Assembly: GCF_020042665.1 (NCBI RefSeq)
Contig: NZ_CP083376.1
Coordinates: 966,001 to 1,030,000 of the forward strand
From: Pseudoxanthomonas sp. X-1
GTDB taxonomy: Bacteria > Pseudomonadota > Gammaproteobacteria > Xanthomonadales > Xanthomonadaceae
Direction of reading: 5' to 3'
DNA: 64,000 nucleotides
The notes beneath the pieces are model-generated. The model saw only the letters and a list, made by a program, of their open reading frames with translations. It had not been told where the DNA came from and made no database searches. Made by a program: the position numbers and the translations under genes. Positions 36,520 through 46,338 of this stretch are shown in pieces. The first letter of the stretch is position 1. Every line of letters starts with the position of its first letter.

Positions 36520-36993
36520 CTAGTGCACCGGTTCCGGCTCGTCGGCGAACATCTGGGTTTCCATCCAGGCGTAGGCCGCTTCAGATCCGGGCTGGTTGAA
36601 CAGCACCATCAGCACGACCCACTTGAGGTCGTCCAGGTCCAGTTCGTCCTGGTCCAGCGCCATGGCACGGTCCAGCACCAGCTCGCGCTGGTCGGCATCC
36701 AGGATGCCGTGCTGCTCCAGGAACATCAGGAAGCCGCGGCCTTCCACGTCCAGCTTCTCCAGCTCAAGGCCGTGGAAGATGCGGATCGGGCCGTCCACGC
36801 GCGGCTCGCCGGCGCTGGGCCGCTGCTCGGCCAGCGCATCAAGCCAGTCGAAGGCCTTGTTGATTTCGGTGGGGCTGAAACCGGCCTGGATCAGGCCGTT
36901 CTGGAGGGAGTCGCGGTCGCGGACCGGATCGGCGTCTTCGGTGAAGTAGTGTTCGAACAGGTATAGCAGGACGTCCAGGATGCTCTCTTTCAT
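36520..36993 (-). CDS. smg: Smg family protein (DUF494)
   Basis: A 157-residue acidic, helical protein that matches the Smg/DUF494 family: [17 protein letters not shown] at the N-terminus, [16 protein letters not shown] in the first third and [20 protein letters not shown] near the end. Its biochemical role is unknown; the gene is classically found beside dprA and topA. Here it lies 42 bases after dprA and about 60 bases before the GYF/pilin-like gene, all on the same strand, which supports cotranscription. Confidence 0.93.
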   Translation of the reverse strand: MKESILDVLLYLFEHYFTEDADPVRDRDSLQNGLIQAGFSPTEINKAFDWLDALAEQRPSAGEPRVDGPIRIFHGLELEKLDVEGRGFLMFLEQHGILDADQRELVLDRAMALDQDELDLDDLKWVVLMVLFNQPGSEAAYAWMETQMFADEPEPVH

Positions 36994-37035
36994 TGCCCTC
37001 GGCCTGTGCTCAAAAGCACTGTGGAGGTGGGAAAA

Positions 37036-38154
37036 CTACGATCTGCGTGCGTAACGGCCATGTTCGACCGCCACCTGCCCATCCAGTTCCATGACCAGCA
37101 GCATGGAGGACACTTCCGCGGCCGTCAATCCGGTCCGCGCGAGCAGTTGATCCATACCGGTTGGGTCGTGGCCGAGCGCTTCCCACAAGCGCTGGTAGTC
37201 GGGGTCCGGCTGCGTGGGGGTAGGTGCCCCCCCTGGATGGGGGCGGACCGGGGGCGGCGCAAGCCGTCTGGCCAGGGCGCCTGCGGCCGGTGCCAGGCCC
37301 TGGAGGATTTCCAGCGGCTGCTCGACCAGCGCCGCGCCGTCCCGGATCAGACGATGGCAGCCGCGCGCCTTCGGGTTGTGGATCGAGCCGGGCAGGGCGA
37401 ACACCTCGCGGCCGGCCTCCGCCGCCAGCCGCGCGGTGATCAGCGCGCCGGAACGCTCGGCCGCCTCGATCACCACGGTGCCCAGCGCCAGCCCGGCCAG
37501 CACCCGGTTGCGGCTGGGGAAGTGCGGTGCCCGCGCCCGCGTGCCGGGCGGGAACTCGCTGACCACCGCGCCGCGTTCGGCCAGGCGCGCGCGCAGGCGG
37601 GCATGGCGGGCCGGGTAGGCCAGGTCCGGTCCGGTCCCCACCACCGCCACGGTGCGCCCGTCGGCCAGCGCCAGCGCGGCCTCGTGTGCCGCCGCATCGA
37701 TGCCCGCGGCCATGCCGCTGAACACCGCCCAGCCCGCCGCCGCCAGCGCGTGGGCGAAGGCGGCGGCGTTGTCGCGGCCGCCGGCGGTGGGCGCGCGGCT
37801 GCCGACCACCGCCACGCCCGGGTGCCAGAGCAGGTCGGCATCGCCCTCGACGAACAGCGCCAGCGGCGGTGAGGCGGTCTGCGCCAGCAGGGGCGGGTAA
37901 TCCGGATGCCGCCAGTGCAGCAGGCGCCGCCGCGGCCCGGCGAGCCAGTCCAGGCTGCGCGCCAGGGCCGTGGCGCAGGGCGCGGCCAGGCGCGCGCAGC
38001 GCTTGTCCTCCAGCCCGGCCTGGCGCCAGGCCGCGGGCCCGGCGGCCAGCGCGGCGCCGGCGCTGCCGTGGGTCTCCAGCAGCTGCCGGCGCGGCGCGGT
38101 GGCGCCGCCGGCCAGCACCAGGGCCAGCCAGGCGCGGGTGTCTTCATCGTCCAT
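37036..38154 (-). CDS. dprA: DNA-processing protein DprA
   Basis: A 372-residue protein that loads RecA on incoming single-stranded DNA during natural transformation. It has an N-terminal SAM-like helical part, the central Rossmann-like domain with VAVVGSRAPTAGGRDNA, FSGMAAGIDAAAHEAAL, VVGTGPDLAYPARH and FPSRNRVLAGLALGTVVIEAAERSGAL, and a C-terminal winged helix (DYQRLWEALGHDPTGMDQLLARTGLTAAEVS). All conserved parts are intact, so a natural-competence role is plausible. A terminator-like hairpin at 38181 separates it from the LysM gene upstream. Confidence 0.95.
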   Translation of the reverse strand: MDDEDTRAWLALVLAGGATAPRRQLLETHGSAGAALAAGPAAWRQAGLEDKRCARLAAPCATALARSLDWLAGPRRRLLHWRHPDYPPLLAQTASPPLALFVEGDADLLWHPGVAVVGSRAPTAGGRDNAAAFAHALAAAGWAVFSGMAAGIDAAAHEAALALADGRTVAVVGTGPDLAYPARHARLRARLAERGAVVSEFPPGTRARAPHFPSRNRVLAGLALGTVVIEAAERSGALITARLAAEAGREVFALPGSIHNPKARGCHRLIRDGAALVEQPLEILQGLAPAAGALARRLAPPPVRPHPGGAPTPTQPDPDYQRLWEALGHDPTGMDQLLARTGLTAAEVSSMLLVMELDGQVAVEHGRYARRS

Positions 38155-38180
38155 GCCGGCCAGCGTGGCCAGGAAACGGC

Positions 38181-38202
38181 GACGGCGCCCTCGGGCGCCG
38201 TC
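38181..38202. terminator. Hairpin between LysM gene and dprA, terminator candidate
   Basis: A perfect nine-base-pair stem GACGGCGCC / GGCGCCGTC around CTCG. It begins 26 bases after the LysM stop, and on the minus strand is followed by CCGTTTCC, a weak T-run. It could partly end the LysM transcript before dprA. Confidence 0.55.
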
Positions 38203-38227
38203 GTGGTGTTGCGTAGGAAAAGTCGGA

Positions 38228-39385
38228 TCAGTCGGCGCTGGCGGTGGCCGTGTTCGGCATGCCGGCGTCCGGATCGCGCAGGAAGTAGCCCACGCGCGAG
38301 GGCGCCGAGCCTTCCATGATCAGGCCGTAGCTGACCTTCTCGTAGGTCTTGAAGATCATCACGTGCGCGGTGTACTGGTCGGGCAGCTTGTTGCGGCCCT
38401 GGCCGGGCTTCTTGATCTCGGCGATGCGCGAGGTCGAGCCCTTGAACGGATCCAGCTTGTAGCTGCCCGGGCGCCACACCGACAGCACCGTGCCGTTGTC
38501 CAGGCCTTCGCGGCTGCCGCCGGACAGGGCGACCACATCGTGCGCGCCGCCGTAGGCCAGCGTGTCGGACACCGACATGATGCGCACCTTGCCGTCCACC
38601 AGCGGCGTCCGGGGCGGATGCGGGAAGAACTGCAGGTCGAAGGGCTGGGCCTCGACCGGGATCAGGCGGTCGCCGGCGCGGACCTCGCGGCCGTTGCCCT
38701 CCAGGCGCAGCGTGCTGGCGTTGCCGTCCGGATCGACCGCCGTGACGGTGCCGATGGCCATCTGCTCCAGCTCATAGCCCAGGAAGTCGCGGTTCTCGTT
38801 GGGGGCCTGGAACTCCTTCCACAGGCTGCCCTCGCCGAGCGTGCGCTCGCCGCGGAAGTCCAGGTCGGTGCTGGGCTTGGGTTCGTCGTAGTACTTGGTC
38901 GGCCGCACCACCGCGTAGCGCTGGCCGACCTGCGGGGCCTCCAGGTCGACGGCGTAGACGTCCTGGCCGGCGAAGGCGCGCAGGCGGTCGTCCTGCAGGC
39001 CGGCGATGTAGGGCAGGTCGTCGATGCTGTCGACCACGTGCATGTGGCGCAGGAACGGCTCGATGTCCGACAGCGGCACGCCGGTGATCGGCGCGTCCTG
39101 GCGCGGACCGGGCTTGACCTGGGCCTGGGCCACGCGGTCCAGGTAGGCCAGGCTGATCACGTCGCCCGGGTAGATCAGGTGCGGGTTGGCGATCTGCGGG
39201 TTGGCCTGCCAGATCTCCGGCCACAGCCAGGGCTTCTTGAGGAACCGCGCCGAGATGTCCCACAGCGTGTCGCCCTTGCGCACCACGTAGGTGTCGGGGT
39301 GGTCGCCGGCGAGCTCTTGGGCCGTGGCGAAGGCGGCAAGGGTCAGGAACGCGACAGCCACAGCTGTGCGGCATTGTTTGAACAT
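38228..39385 (-). CDS. Exported LysM-domain peptidoglycan-binding protein
   Basis: A 385-residue protein with a signal peptide (residues 1-22, cut near TAQEL) and one LysM module at about 32-80: [29 protein letters not shown] ... [13 protein letters not shown]. LysM binds N-acetylglucosamine chains of peptidoglycan. The remaining 300 residues form a beta-rich domain (repeats such as [13 protein letters not shown] and [10 protein letters not shown]) with no catalytic motif I recognise. It is a conserved neighbour of dprA in this family. It is divergent from def, 146 bases away, so both promoters lie in that gap. Confidence 0.88.
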   Translation of the reverse strand: MFKQCRTAVAVAFLTLAAFATAQELAGDHPDTYVVRKGDTLWDISARFLKKPWLWPEIWQANPQIANPHLIYPGDVISLAYLDRVAQAQVKPGPRQDAPITGVPLSDIEPFLRHMHVVDSIDDLPYIAGLQDDRLRAFAGQDVYAVDLEAPQVGQRYAVVRPTKYYDEPKPSTDLDFRGERTLGEGSLWKEFQAPNENRDFLGYELEQMAIGTVTAVDPDGNASTLRLEGNGREVRAGDRLIPVEAQPFDLQFFPHPPRTPLVDGKVRIMSVSDTLAYGGAHDVVALSGGSREGLDNGTVLSVWRPGSYKLDPFKGSTSRIAEIKKPGQGRNKLPDQYTAHVMIFKTYEKVSYGLIMEGSAPSRVGYFLRDPDAGMPNTATASAD

Positions 39386-39531
39386 GGCGGTATGTACCTG
39401 ATTCCCCTACAGGTGGTCGCCACTATAGTCCAGAAAACGGCAGCCGACGCAAGCGATGGCGGGAGTCGGCTGCGCTACAATGTGCGGTCCGTCGCCGGAC
39501 CGCATCCCGGCCTCCCCACCAGGTGCTCGCC

Positions 39532-40044
39532 ATGGCCCAGTTGCCCATCCTCGAATTCCCAGACCCGCGCCTGCGCACCAAGGCGGTGCCGGTGCGCGCG
39601 GAACAGATCGCCGATCCGGCGTTCCAGACCCTGCTCGACGACATGTTCGAGACCATGTACGAGGCGCCGGGCATCGGCCTGGCCGCCAGTCAGGTGGACG
39701 TGCACCAGCGCTTCATGGTCATCGACGTGAGCGAGGAGAAGAACGCCCCGCAGGTGTTCATCAACCCCGAGATCCTGGACAAGGCCGGCGAGCAGGTCTA
39801 CCAGGAGGGCTGCCTGTCGGTGCCGGGGATCTTCGCCGACGTGACCCGCGCCGATGCGATCACGGTGAAGTTCCTCGACCGCGCCGGCACGGCGCAGCAG
39901 CTGCGCGTGGACGGTCTGCTGGCGGTCTGCATCCAGCACGAGATGGACCACCTGGACGGCAAGCTGTTCGTCGATTACCTGTCTCCGCTCAAGCGCGAGA
40001 TGGTCAAGAAGAAGCTGGCCAAGGTGCGGCGGAATGCGGCATGA
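39532..40044 (+). CDS. def: Peptide deformylase
   Basis: A 170-residue metalloenzyme that removes the formyl group from nascent proteins. The three motifs are intact: [18 protein letters not shown] with metal ligand Cys94, and [11 protein letters not shown] with ligands His136 and His140 and catalytic Glu137. An AGGTG ribosome site lies six bases before ATG 39532; a GTG three codons upstream (39523) overlaps that site and is less likely. It is followed by fmt after 117 bases, the usual pair because Fmt adds the formyl group that Def removes. Confidence 0.97.
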   Translation: MAQLPILEFPDPRLRTKAVPVRAEQIADPAFQTLLDDMFETMYEAPGIGLAASQVDVHQRFMVIDVSEEKNAPQVFINPEILDKAGEQVYQEGCLSVPGIFADVTRADAITVKFLDRAGTAQQLRVDGLLAVCIQHEMDHLDGKLFVDYLSPLKREMVKKKLAKVRRNAA

Positions 40045-40161
40045 GGTGACGCCGGGGCGCGGGTCTTCGGACCCGGGGCCCGGCCGGTCGCCCCTGCCGA
40101 CGCTTGCGTCACGCCCGCGTCTCCCGTCTTTCGTTCCGCCCCCAGAGCTCCGCCCCTCCGC

Positions 40162-41082
40162 ATGAAGATCGTCTTTGCCGGCACGCCGGACTTCGCCGTG
40201 CCGTCGCTGCGCGCGGCCGTGCGCCACAACGAAGTGGTCGCCGTCTACACCCAGCCCGACCGTCCCGCCGGGCGCGGGCGCGGGCTGACCGCCTCGCCGG
40301 TCAAGCTGGAGGCGGTCAAGCGCGGGATCCCGGTGCTGCAGCCGGAGACGCTGCGCAACCCCGAGACCCAGGCCGCGCTGCGGCAGATGGCGCCGGACGT
40401 GATGGTGGTAGTCGCCTACGGCCTGATCCTGCCCAGGGCGGTGCTGGAGATCCCGCGCTACGGCTGCTGGAACGTGCACGCCTCGCTGCTGCCGCGCTGG
40501 CGCGGCGCCGCGCCGATCCAGCGTGCGATCGAGGCCGGCGATAGCGAGAGCGGCGTGTGCCTGATGCAGATGGAGGCGGGCCTGGACACCGGGCCGGTGC
40601 TGCTGTCGCTGTCCGCACCGATCTCCGAGACCGACACCGGCGGCCAGCTGCACGACCGCCTGGCCGAGCTGGGCGGGCAGGTGCTGGCCGACGGCTTGGG
40701 CCTGCTGCGCGCGGGCATCCGCCCGGTGCCGCGTCCGCAGCCGGCGCAGGGCGTGACCTACGCGCACAAGCTGGACAAGGCCGAGGCGCGGCTGGACTGG
40801 ACCCAGCCGGCCGCGGTGCTGGCGCGCAAGGTGCGCGCCTTCGTGCCCTGGCCGATCGCGGAAGGCGAGGTGGCCGGCGAACGCCTGCGCATCCACGGCG
40901 CCATCGCGATCGACCTCGCCCACAACGCCGCGCCCGGCACCCTGCTGGCCGCCACCCGCCAGGGCCTGGACATCGCCTGTGGGCAGGGTGCGCTGCGCCT
41001 GCGCGTGGTCCAGCGCGAGGGCGGCAAGGCGATCACCGCCGCCGACTACCTCAACGCACGCCGCGATCTGGGCGGCGCATGA
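40162..41082 (+). CDS. fmt: Methionyl-tRNA formyltransferase
   Basis: A 306-residue enzyme that formylates initiator Met-tRNA using 10-formyl-tetrahydrofolate. The N-terminal catalytic domain shows [33 protein letters not shown] (the Asn-His site with SLLP signature) and [14 protein letters not shown] with the catalytic Asp. The C-terminal OB-type domain ([13 protein letters not shown] onward) binds tRNA. Length is normal. Its stop overlaps the rsmB start by four bases (ATGA at 41079), so the two are translationally coupled. Confidence 0.97.
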   Translation: MKIVFAGTPDFAVPSLRAAVRHNEVVAVYTQPDRPAGRGRGLTASPVKLEAVKRGIPVLQPETLRNPETQAALRQMAPDVMVVVAYGLILPRAVLEIPRYGCWNVHASLLPRWRGAAPIQRAIEAGDSESGVCLMQMEAGLDTGPVLLSLSAPISETDTGGQLHDRLAELGGQVLADGLGLLRAGIRPVPRPQPAQGVTYAHKLDKAEARLDWTQPAAVLARKVRAFVPWPIAEGEVAGERLRIHGAIAIDLAHNAAPGTLLAATRQGLDIACGQGALRLRVVQREGGKAITAADYLNARRDLGGA

Positions 41083-42377
41083 GCGGCCAGGCCGGCGTGG
41101 TGGTGCGGGTCACGGCCGCCCGCGTGCTGGACGCGGTGCTGCATCGCGGCCGCTCGCTCAAGGCCGAACTGGCCACCACGCTGCCGCAGCTGGCCGATCC
41201 GCGCGACCGCGCCCTGCTCGAGGCGATCTGCTTCGCCGCGCTGCGCCGGCGAACCGCCTACAACGCCGCGCTGAGCGGCTGGATGCCGCGCCCGCTGCAG
41301 TCCAGGGACAACGAACTGCGCGCGCTGCTGCTGGCCGGCCTGGCCCAGCTCGACGCGCTGCAGCTGCCGGCGCACGCGGCGCTGTCGGCCACGGTCGAGG
41401 CCGCGCGCACGCTGGGCCGGCCGCACCAGGCCGGCATGGTCAACGCGCTGCTGCGCCGCGCCCAGCGCGAAGGCGTGCCGGCCGCCGATGCGTCCGCGGC
41501 CTGGCCGCAGTGGCTGCAGCAGCGCCTGCGCGCCGACTGGCCGACGCAGGCCGACGCCCTCTTCGCCGCCAGCGCGGAGCCGGCGCCGCTGTGGCTGCGC
41601 GTCAACCGGCGCTTGGCGGATCGCGACGCCTACCGCGTGCAGCTGGCCGAGAGCGGGATCCACGCCGAGACCATCGCCGCCTTGCCCGACGGCCTGCGGC
41701 TGGCCGAATCGACCGCCGTCGGCGGCCTGCCGGGCTTCGAGGCGGGCGTGGTGTCGGTCCAGGACGGCTCGGCCCAGCAGGTCGCCGACCTGTTCGCGCT
41801 GGCCGAGGGCGCGCGCGTGCTCGACGCCTGCGCGGCGCCGGGCGGCAAGTCCGCGCACCTGCTCGAACGCCAGCCGGGCCTGCGGCTGACGGCGCTGGAT
41901 GTGGATGCGCGCCGGCTGCGCCGGGTCGAGCAGACCCTGCAGCGGGTCGGCGCGACGGCCACGCTCAAGGCGGCCGATGCCAGCGATCCAGCCGGCTGGT
42001 GGGACGGGGTGCCGTTCGATGCGGTGCTGCTGGACGCGCCGTGCTCGGCCACCGGCATCGTGCGCCGCCAGCCCGACGTGCTGCTGCATCGCCGGCCCGA
42101 GGACATCGCCGCGCTGACCGCGTTGCAGGCGCGACTGCTGGACGCGGCCTGGGCGGTGCTCGCCCCGGGCGGCACGCTGGTGTATGCGACCTGCTCGCTG
42201 CTGGCCGCGGAGAACGCCGCGCAGATCGAGGCTTTCGTCGCGCGTCATGACGCTGCGCGGCTGGACGACCCCGGTGACGCCTTCGGCCATGCCAGCGGCG
42301 GCGGGCGCCAGCGCCTGACCGGCGAGGACGGCATGGACGGCTTCTTCTACGCCCGTCTGCGCAAGGCCACCGCCTGA
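41079..42377 (+). CDS. rsmB: 16S rRNA (cytosine-967) methyltransferase RsmB
   Basis: A 432-residue methyltransferase. The N-terminal 140 residues form the NusB-like RNA-binding domain ([13 protein letters not shown] ... [29 protein letters not shown]). The C-terminal NOL1/NOP2/Sun domain binds SAM ([17 protein letters not shown]) and has the two catalytic Cys motifs [15 protein letters not shown] and [11 protein letters not shown]. It methylates C967 of 16S rRNA. I chose the ATG overlapping the fmt stop; the longer open frame upstream is a shadow of fmt. Confidence 0.96.
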   Translation: MSGQAGVVVRVTAARVLDAVLHRGRSLKAELATTLPQLADPRDRALLEAICFAALRRRTAYNAALSGWMPRPLQSRDNELRALLLAGLAQLDALQLPAHAALSATVEAARTLGRPHQAGMVNALLRRAQREGVPAADASAAWPQWLQQRLRADWPTQADALFAASAEPAPLWLRVNRRLADRDAYRVQLAESGIHAETIAALPDGLRLAESTAVGGLPGFEAGVVSVQDGSAQQVADLFALAEGARVLDACAAPGGKSAHLLERQPGLRLTALDVDARRLRRVEQTLQRVGATATLKAADASDPAGWWDGVPFDAVLLDAPCSATGIVRRQPDVLLHRRPEDIAALTALQARLLDAAWAVLAPGGTLVYATCSLLAAENAAQIEAFVARHDAARLDDPGDAFGHASGGGRQRLTGEDGMDGFFYARLRKATA

Positions 42378-42438
42378 GCCGAGGGCGCGCTCCGCGCCAC
42401 CACTGCGTTCCGACATCGCCTCGCTATCATCCCGCGCC

Positions 42439-44172
42439 ATGCGCCCCATGACCTACGCCAAGACCCGCTCGCTCGACACCTGGTTGCTGTTCATCACGGC
42501 CCTGCTGGTCATCGGCGCGGGCATCGGCCTGCGCGATCCCTGGCCGGCCGACGAGCCGCGGTTCACGCTGGTCGCCAAGCACATGGTGGAGAGCGGCGAC
42601 TGGTTGTTCCCGCATCGCGGCGTGGAGCTGTACTCGGACAAGCCGCCGATGCTGATGTGGCTGGAGGGGCTGTTCTTCCTGCTCACCGGCAACTGGCGCG
42701 TGGCCTTCCTGATGCCCTCGCTGCTGGCCACGCTGGGCGCGATCTGGTGCGTCAAGGACCTGGGCCAGCGGCTGTGGACGCGCAAGGTCGGGCTGTACGC
42801 AGGGTGGGCGCTGCTGTTCGCCTTCCAGTTCACCTACCAGGCCAAGCGCGCGCAGATCGACGCGCTGGTGCTGGGCATGATCACGCTGGCCAACTATGGC
42901 CTGCTGCGGCACCTGCTCAAGGGGCCGGACTGGAAGATGTGGGTGCTGGGCTGGTTCTTCGCCGGCCTGGGCACGATCACCAAGGGCGTGGGTTTCCTGG
43001 CGCTGCTGAGCATCGTGCCGGCGGCGGTGGCCTCGGTCCGCGGCTGGCCGGGGGTGAAGGTGTGGGCCGGCGACCGGCGCTTCTGGCTGGGACCGCTGGC
43101 GTTCCTGGTGGCGGTGTCGATCTGGCTGGTGCCGATGGTGGCCACGGTGCTGCTGTCGGGCGACCCGGAACACCGCGCCTACCTCAACGACATCCTGTTC
43201 CGGCAGACGGCCAAGCGCTACGCGCGCTCCTGGGACCATCCGCAGCCGGCGTGGTACTTCCTGCAGGTGCTGCTGATGTGGGCGCCGACCATCCTGGCGC
43301 TGCCCTGGGCGATCGCGCCGTGGGCGCGGCGGCTGCGCCTGCGCCACGACCCGCGCTACCTGGTGCCGCTGGCGTGGTGGCTGATCGTGATGGTGTTCTT
43401 CTCCATCCCGCACGGCAAGCGCGACGTCTACATCATGCCGGCGCTGCCGATGCTGTGCCTGGCGCTGGCGCCGCTGCTGCCCGGCCTGTTGCGGCGGCGC
43501 GACGTGCGCGCGGTGGCGCATGCGTTCAGCGCGGTGCTGGTGCTGGCGCTGCTGGGGATGGGCATCGCGATGCTGACCGGCGAGCCTTCGTTCGAACGCG
43601 GCCTGCATCGCGATCGCGACCTGGACGAGACGGCCACCCAGGCGATGGCCTGGGTGCTGGTGGCGATCGGCACCTGGGGCTTGGCCAGCCTGCTGGCGTT
43701 CTGGCGTCGGCCGGTGGTGGCGATGTGCTCGATGCTGGGCGCGATCTGGGTGCTGTATGGCCTGGTGGTCTGCCCGCTGCTCAACGACTCCAGCTCCGCG
43801 CGCGGGGTGATGCGCGAGGTGGCCCAGTCCATCGGTCCGCAGGCCGAGCTCGGCCTGGTGGCGTGGAAGGAGCAGAACCTGCTCATGAGCCAGTCCAACA
43901 CCACCACCTTCGGCTTCCGCAAGCTGTGGAAGGAGCAGCTGCGCGAAGGCCTGGCCTGGCAGGCGCAGGCGCCGCAGCGGCGCTGGCTGCTGGTGCAGGA
44001 TGTCGCGCTGCCGGCGTGCATCGACCGCACCGTGGCCCGGCATGCGGGGCAGGCGGGGCGCCGCGGCTGGTGGCTGGTGCCGATGGGCGCGCGCATGGCG
44101 TGTCCGGCCTCGCCGGAGATTCCGTTCGATGATTCGGCGCGCAAGGCGCAGGTCGAGGCCGAGGGTGAGTAA
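42439..44172 (+). CDS. ArnT/GT83-type membrane glycosyltransferase
   Basis: A 577-residue GT-C enzyme with about eleven to thirteen membrane helices. The family signature is near the N-terminus: DPWPADEPRFTLVAKHMVESGDWLFPHRGVELYSDKPPMLMW, containing the conserved Asp/Glu of the first periplasmic loop, and later FSIPHGKRDVYIMPALPML, matching the ArnT-type helix-loop. Such enzymes move a sugar from undecaprenyl phosphate to lipid A (aminoarabinose) or to proteins. No arn biosynthesis genes are here, so the sugar is unknown. It is followed 26 bases later by an O-antigen-ligase-like gene, which supports a surface-glycan role. Confidence 0.88.
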   Translation: MRPMTYAKTRSLDTWLLFITALLVIGAGIGLRDPWPADEPRFTLVAKHMVESGDWLFPHRGVELYSDKPPMLMWLEGLFFLLTGNWRVAFLMPSLLATLGAIWCVKDLGQRLWTRKVGLYAGWALLFAFQFTYQAKRAQIDALVLGMITLANYGLLRHLLKGPDWKMWVLGWFFAGLGTITKGVGFLALLSIVPAAVASVRGWPGVKVWAGDRRFWLGPLAFLVAVSIWLVPMVATVLLSGDPEHRAYLNDILFRQTAKRYARSWDHPQPAWYFLQVLLMWAPTILALPWAIAPWARRLRLRHDPRYLVPLAWWLIVMVFFSIPHGKRDVYIMPALPMLCLALAPLLPGLLRRRDVRAVAHAFSAVLVLALLGMGIAMLTGEPSFERGLHRDRDLDETATQAMAWVLVAIGTWGLASLLAFWRRPVVAMCSMLGAIWVLYGLVVCPLLNDSSSARGVMREVAQSIGPQAELGLVAWKEQNLLMSQSNTTTFGFRKLWKEQLREGLAWQAQAPQRRWLLVQDVALPACIDRTVARHAGQAGRRGWWLVPMGARMACPASPEIPFDDSARKAQVEAEGE

Positions 44173-44198
44173 CGCGATGTTGTGGATGACTGGCGTAC

Positions 44199-45464
44199 AT
44201 GGGCCTGATGCCCTCGCCTGACCGGACATCGCTGCTGTCCCAGCCCTTCCCGGCCTCGCCGCGGCTGCGCGCCGCGCGCGCGCTGTACACGCTGGCGCTG
44301 GTGCTGCTGCCGGCCTGCCTGATCGCCACGCCCGCCGGCCTCCTGCCGGCGGCGGTGTGCACGCTGCTGGCGGTGCTGCTGGCGCCGGACCGGATCTGGG
44401 CCGCACGTTTCGATGCCGGCCGGCCGCTGCTGTGGATGACCCTGGCCGTGGTGCTGGTCGCCCTGGTGGCGAGCACCTCGACGATGATCCACCACGACCG
44501 CTGGAGCGAGGCCGGCAACCGCGGCCGCGTGCTGGTGATGCCGCTGGCCATGCTGCTGGTGGTCGGCCTGGCGCCGCCGCGCGCGGCGCTGTGGGGCGGC
44601 GCGGTGCTGGGCCTGTTCGGTGCCTGCGCCGTGGCCTTGGTGCAGCTGTGGCAGGGCGTGGCCCGCGCCGATGGCTGGATCAATGCCATCACCTTCGGCG
44701 ACCTGGCCGTGCTGCTGATCGCGCTGGTCGTGTTCCTGCGTCCGTCCGGGCGGCTGCTGCTGACCATCGCGGCCACCTGCGCCGGCCTGGTGGCGGTGGT
44801 GCTGAGCGGCACCCGCGGGGCCTGGCCGGCCGCCGTGCTGGTGCTGGCCATCGCGCTGATCTCGCGCGCCAGCGGCGGCAGGGCCCGGCGCTGGGAATTC
44901 TGGGCGCTGGCGGGGCTGGCGGTCGTGGCGCTGGCGGCGCTGCTGCCGCATGTCAGCCAGCGGATGGAGGCGCTGCGCGGCGACATCCAGCGCTATGCGG
45001 TCGGCGATGTGGATTCTTCCTCCGGCGCGCGCATCGAGCTGATCGGCATGGCCGTGGACGAGCTGCGGCGACAGCCCTGGACCGGGGTGGGCGTGGGGCA
45101 TTTCGAACGCGTGGTGCTGGCCTCGCCGGAGTGCAGGCCGCCCGAACCCCTGAGCTGGTGCGACCTGGACCACGCGCACAGCGACTTCCCCGAATGGGGC
45201 GCGACCATGGGCGTCCCCGGCATCGTCGCGCTGCTGGCGCTGTACGGGGTGCCGGCCTGGCTGTTCGCGCGCCAGCTGCGCGTACGGCCGTTTCCGCGGC
45301 GCTCGCGCAGCGCCGCGCTGGCCGGCCTGGCGGTCGTGATGTCCTTCGTGCTGTGCGGCCTGAGCCAGTCGATGTGGGCACACCAGCTCAGCGGCGGCGC
45401 CTATCTGACGCTGGTCGGGATCCTGCTGGGATTCAGCCTGCGCGAGGATCCGCGCAAGGGCTAG
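44199..45464 (+). CDS. O-antigen ligase-like membrane protein (WaaL family)
   Basis: A 421-residue inner-membrane protein with about ten helices and the large periplasmic loop between late helices typical of the Wzy/WaaL group. The O-antigen-ligase core is TIAATCAGLVAVVLSGTRGAWPAAVLVL, with the conserved Arg of SGTRGAW; the loop contains PWTGVGVGHFERVV and DLDHAHSDFPEWGATMGV, where the His of DHAHSDF corresponds to the WaaL catalytic His. It would attach polymerised glycan to lipid A-core. Starts at 44199 and 44208 are both possible. It lies just downstream of the GT83 gene and convergent with a GT2 gene. Confidence 0.85.
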   Translation: MGLMPSPDRTSLLSQPFPASPRLRAARALYTLALVLLPACLIATPAGLLPAAVCTLLAVLLAPDRIWAARFDAGRPLLWMTLAVVLVALVASTSTMIHHDRWSEAGNRGRVLVMPLAMLLVVGLAPPRAALWGGAVLGLFGACAVALVQLWQGVARADGWINAITFGDLAVLLIALVVFLRPSGRLLLTIAATCAGLVAVVLSGTRGAWPAAVLVLAIALISRASGGRARRWEFWALAGLAVVALAALLPHVSQRMEALRGDIQRYAVGDVDSSSGARIELIGMAVDELRRQPWTGVGVGHFERVVLASPECRPPEPLSWCDLDHAHSDFPEWGATMGVPGIVALLALYGVPAWLFARQLRVRPFPRRSRSAALAGLAVVMSFVLCGLSQSMWAHQLSGGAYLTLVGILLGFSLREDPRKG

Positions 45465-45498
45465 GAACGAGTGGAGGTGAATGAGGAACGCGTCGTCG

Positions 45499-46329
45499 TC
45501 ACGCGTTTCCTGTTTCTCGTTTTTCGCTCCCTGGGCCATCGGCCAGCGGCTGTCCGTGCTGCAGCAGCCACAGCATGATCGCCTTCTGCCGCACGTAGTT
45601 GGCGCGCACATAGGCGTAGACCAGGCCGCGCCAGCCGTCCAGGAAGCCCAGCCGGAACACATAGCCGCGCCAGAAGCGCCACGCCGGCGAGAGCACCAGC
45701 TTGGCCAGCGAGGCGCGCTTGCCACGGGCGAACTCGTGCTCGGCCATCATCCGCGCGTAGCGCTGGGTCTTGGCCAGCTGCTGCTCCAGCGAGCGGTAGG
45801 GGTAGTGGATCAGGTCGCCGGCCAGCGTGTGGACGGGGCCGTCCACGCTGGCGGCTTCGTGGATCTCGCGCTGTCCGCGCCAACCGCCGCGCCGGCGGTC
45901 GAACAGGCGCAGCACGCGGTCCGGATAGGCGTTGCCATGCCGCAGGAAGCGGCCGAAGTAATCCGATAGCCGGTTGAAGCGATAGCCCGCCGCGCCCGCG
46001 AAACCGCCGTCGCGCGCGGCCTCGATCGCCGCGCGCAGCGTCGCATCCACGCGCTCGTCCGCATCCAGGCACAGCACCCAGTCGTGCGCCGCGCTGCGCA
46101 CCGCGAAATCCTTCTGGCTGCGGTAGCCATCGAAGCCACGCAGCAGCACGCGCGCGCCGCGGGCCTGGGCGATGGCGGCCGTGGCATCGGTGGAATGCGA
46201 GTCCACCACCACGCACTCGTCGCAGAAGGCCAGCGAGTCCAGGCAGTCGCCGATGCGGTCGGCTTCGTTGAACGCGATAATGCAGGCCGAAATGCGCGGC
46301 CGCGGGTCGTGTGGCGACGTCAAGGACAT
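45499..46329 (-). CDS. Family 2 glycosyltransferase, WaaE/KdtX-like
   Basis: A 276-residue cytoplasmic glycosyltransferase. The GT-A fold begins ISACIIAFNEADRIGDCLDSL, and the metal-binding D-x-D type motif is VLCLDADERVDATL. Then come GYRFNRLSDYFGRFLRHG, RLFDRRRGGWRGQREIHEAA and a C-terminal amphipathic/hydrophobic part (LSPAWRFWRGYVFRLGFLDGWRGLVYAYVRANYVRQK) characteristic of the WaaE/KdtX group, which adds a sugar to the LPS inner core. Start ATG 46329 is nine bases from the divergent start of the CDP-glycerol transferase-like gene. The exact sugar is not known. Confidence 0.88.
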   Translation of the reverse strand: MSLTSPHDPRPRISACIIAFNEADRIGDCLDSLAFCDECVVVDSHSTDATAAIAQARGARVLLRGFDGYRSQKDFAVRSAAHDWVLCLDADERVDATLRAAIEAARDGGFAGAAGYRFNRLSDYFGRFLRHGNAYPDRVLRLFDRRRGGWRGQREIHEAASVDGPVHTLAGDLIHYPYRSLEQQLAKTQRYARMMAEHEFARGKRASLAKLVLSPAWRFWRGYVFRLGFLDGWRGLVYAYVRANYVRQKAIMLWLLQHGQPLADGPGSEKRETGNA

Positions 46330-46338
46330 AGCACGCTC